Source of the DNA: Bacteroidales bacterium | Lineage (GTDB): Bacteria > Bacteroidota > Bacteroidia > Bacteroidales > Muribaculaceae | Assembly (NCBI GenBank): GCA_004557565.1 | Contig: SFGS01000007.1 | Location: forward strand, 1 to 53,044 | Length of the DNA stretch: 53,044 bases | Direction: 5' to 3' | Shown here: positions 51,671 through 53,044 of the stretch, in pieces | Layout of the letters: each line of letters opens with the position of its first letter | Position numbering within the stretch: position 1 is the first letter of the stretch | Translations under genes and position numbers: made by a program | Notes under the pieces: generated by a model | The model's input: the letters and a program-made list of their open reading frames with translations, nothing else | Database searches by the model: none | Told to the model about the DNA's origin: nothing

Positions 51671-51710
51671 CCCTAAAATAAAACCCCGACATTTGCAGCC
51701 GAGGTTCTTT
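51671..51710 (-). terminator. Terminator of the lipoprotein unit
   Basis: Minus strand: AACCTCGGCTGC, AAATG, TCGGGGTTTTATTTT. Closely resembles the terminator at 45874-45903. Between here and the Abi promoter (51502-51670) I see no gene. Confidence 0.85.
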
Positions 51711-51738
51711 TAAGGTATGATTTGCTGTTTTGGTTGCT

Positions 51739-52227
51739 TTAATCCCAGTCATGTTTGGGCGGTGTCGGCAAGTCATCACGGCGGATGAATTTCATGATGT
51801 CGGCAGGGTTACCATTCTGTGCGCGTTTCAGCCACATTTCAGATGGTGTCAGCTTGACAACGACATAATATTCCGTTGCAGCCCAAAGGTCGTCGCTTTC
51901 GGGAGCGTCGTACCAAGTCAGTTCCAGACGAGGTTTGCCGTTTTCCTCGTTTGCCGGGTCAGAAACGTGCCAGGTATATCTTTTGTCGTATGTAACTGTA
52001 CCGTCAGCAGAAAGATAATAAGTCATGAGACCGCCCCACGACCAAGTATTATCGCTGTCAGTGGTAAATCTGTAAATGAGCGGATTGTCTGTATCGCCGT
52101 CCTCCACGAGTTGCCATTGCCCTTTGATGAGTTTGGAGTTGGGGTAATTGACATCATCATCGCAGCCGACGATGGCGAAGGAGCAAAGGAACGCCAACAT
52201 GATTCCTAATAATTTGATTGTCTTCAT
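51739..52227 (-). CDS. Lipocalin-like lipoprotein following a barrel gene
   Basis: A 162-aa protein with a lipoprotein signal (LCSFAIVGCDDD, Cys ~22). The mature part contains a lipocalin-like pattern, an initial KLIKGQWQLVEDGD then alternating strands (LIYRFTTDSDNTWSWGG, YYLSADGTVTYDKRYTW), as in lipocalin-like domains of Bacteroidetes. It starts 14 bp after the barrel fragment, mirroring the 46302/45965 pair. The ligand is unknown. Confidence 0.75.
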   Translation of the reverse strand: MKTIKLLGIMLAFLCSFAIVGCDDDVNYPNSKLIKGQWQLVEDGDTDNPLIYRFTTDSDNTWSWGGLMTYYLSADGTVTYDKRYTWHVSDPANEENGKPRLELTWYDAPESDDLWAATEYYVVVKLTPSEMWLKRAQNGNPADIMKFIRRDDLPTPPKHDWD

Positions 52228-52241
52228 ATTTTCAAGAAGTA

Positions 52242-52976
52242 TTATTTCAAAATTGCAGAGCTTGCGCCTGATTGTTCTCCTACTTCATTGCCGCGCTGAA
52301 CTTTCTTACCATATCCAATGGTATAGGTTACAGACAGATTTAAGCGAGCGTGAGAATTCGTGCCAAATACTGTTCTATGTTCCAAGTATAGCGGAGACTG
52401 AATGTAACGGTCTGCGCTATCCCAATGGCGATTGAAAATATTGTAGGCAGTAAACTGTATATTCCATTTGGAATTTCCCCATCCAGCCGCTATTGCATAA
52501 AAATCACGCGACTTATAGATAGTTGGAGAATCGGAAAACATCATCTTCTGAGGAGATTGGTAATAAGCCTGAAAAAACCACTGCTTAAGATAATATGTCA
52601 CCTGTGCTGTTATCTGAAAAGGATTATAACTTTTGTTGAATATACCTGTAGAACGGTTGAAACACTGCTTCGGACTCACATAGAGCTGAAGGCTGTTATC
52701 AAACAGTTTCAAGATAGCTGACAACCCGATTTCGCTCTGCGTGTAGTTGCCGTTGTTGAGATATGTTCTTAACAGTGCCTGCCCGTTGTCGTAAGCTTCG
52801 TAAGCAGTCATTTGCCTGTTTATCAATGTAAAGTAATTGCCGAAAGCACTCATTCCGAATATATTGGACGGCAACCATGTATATGCTAAATTTAATGTGA
52901 TATGGCGAGAGTTGTCGAGTAGAGGATTTCCGGTAATATACATGTACCTAAAATCCGCAACTATCATCCAATACAC
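52242..52976 (-). pseudogene. C-terminal fragment of an outer-membrane barrel
   Basis: About 244 codons of an OMP_b-brl_3-type barrel (ITGNPLLDNSRHITLNLAYT near the start, LNLSVTYTIGYGKK near the end). The homologous full-length gene in this window has 771 aa. The frame has no ATG; the first usable start is GTG at 52976, and an in-frame TAA lies at 53001-53003. So the upstream barrel and plug are missing in this frame: a frameshift, a deletion, or an upstream half in another frame beyond the window. The right edge (53,044) prevents a decision. Confidence 0.6.
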
Positions 52977-53044
52977 GATTAAGGGTAGATTTATGAGTCG
53001 TTAGTAGCAGCTTTCAGTAAAAAGCAACAGCACAACATCAATAT

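Overview
The window looks like chromosome of a member of the order Bacteroidales, possibly a Muribaculaceae- or Prevotella-like gut anaerobe. The evidence is the many promoters of the Bacteroidetes type (-7 box TAnnTTTG, often with TTG/TTTG about 20 nt upstream), a GH97 glucosidase/galactosidase, OMP_b-brl-type barrels, secreted proteins with short C-terminal tails of the type-IX-secretion kind, MenA, a 7TM-HD protein, and an integrase of the Bacteroides SAM_5 type. No species call is possible from sequence reading alone.

Bases 1-24,100 are ordinary chromosome: OprB-like porin, tRNA-Lys(TTT), a 59-aa winged-helix protein, an FNT-family channel, an AraC-type regulator with a membrane N-terminus, two exported proteins, an rRNA/tRNA 2'-O-methyltransferase, MtgA, bifunctional Rel, a PgpH-like 7TM-HD phosphodiesterase, a membrane protein, a DUF4919-like protein, QueA, a DUF805 protein, a lipoprotein, MenA, GH97, two tandem secreted paralogues and a RecD/Dda-like helicase. 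The spacers here carry many dispersed repeats: a ~110-nt direct repeat, large imperfect palindromes, GTCAACRR octamers, inverted repeats around mtgA, and an 18-bp palindrome shared by two loci.

Bases 24,029-45,900 look like a phage-derived integrated island. tRNA-Ser(GGA) is followed by a tyrosine integrase. A minus-strand block then encodes portal-like, neck, tail, tape-measure, tail-tip, fibre and lysis proteins (holin, T7-lysozyme-type amidase, unimolecular spanin). I see no major capsid protein, terminase, head protease, repressor or replication gene. The block is cut into transcription units by four copies of one promoter, TGTCTTTT-N20-TACCTTTGC (or CAAATTTGC), and by intrinsic terminators. 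About 3.9 kb is non-coding, including a 2-kb stretch with two near-identical ~400-bp copies plus a diverged third. A plus-strand ~90-nt RNA gene made of three 30-nt hairpin repeats sits between the fibre and holin genes. A plus-strand retropepsin-like protease is inserted as a moron-type cargo gene.

Bases 45,900-53,044 hold an outer-membrane barrel plus small exported protein, a membrane-anchored TPR/LuxR-type regulator, an Abi_2/AbiF-like HEPN protein preceded by its own structured leader RNA and terminator, and a second barrel (broken or truncated) plus lipoprotein pair. Whether this part belongs to the island is open, because no right attachment site was found. The best candidates for an under-described system are the HEPN Abi protein with its leader RNA, the triple-hairpin RNA, and the repeated non-coding regions of the capsid-less tail island.
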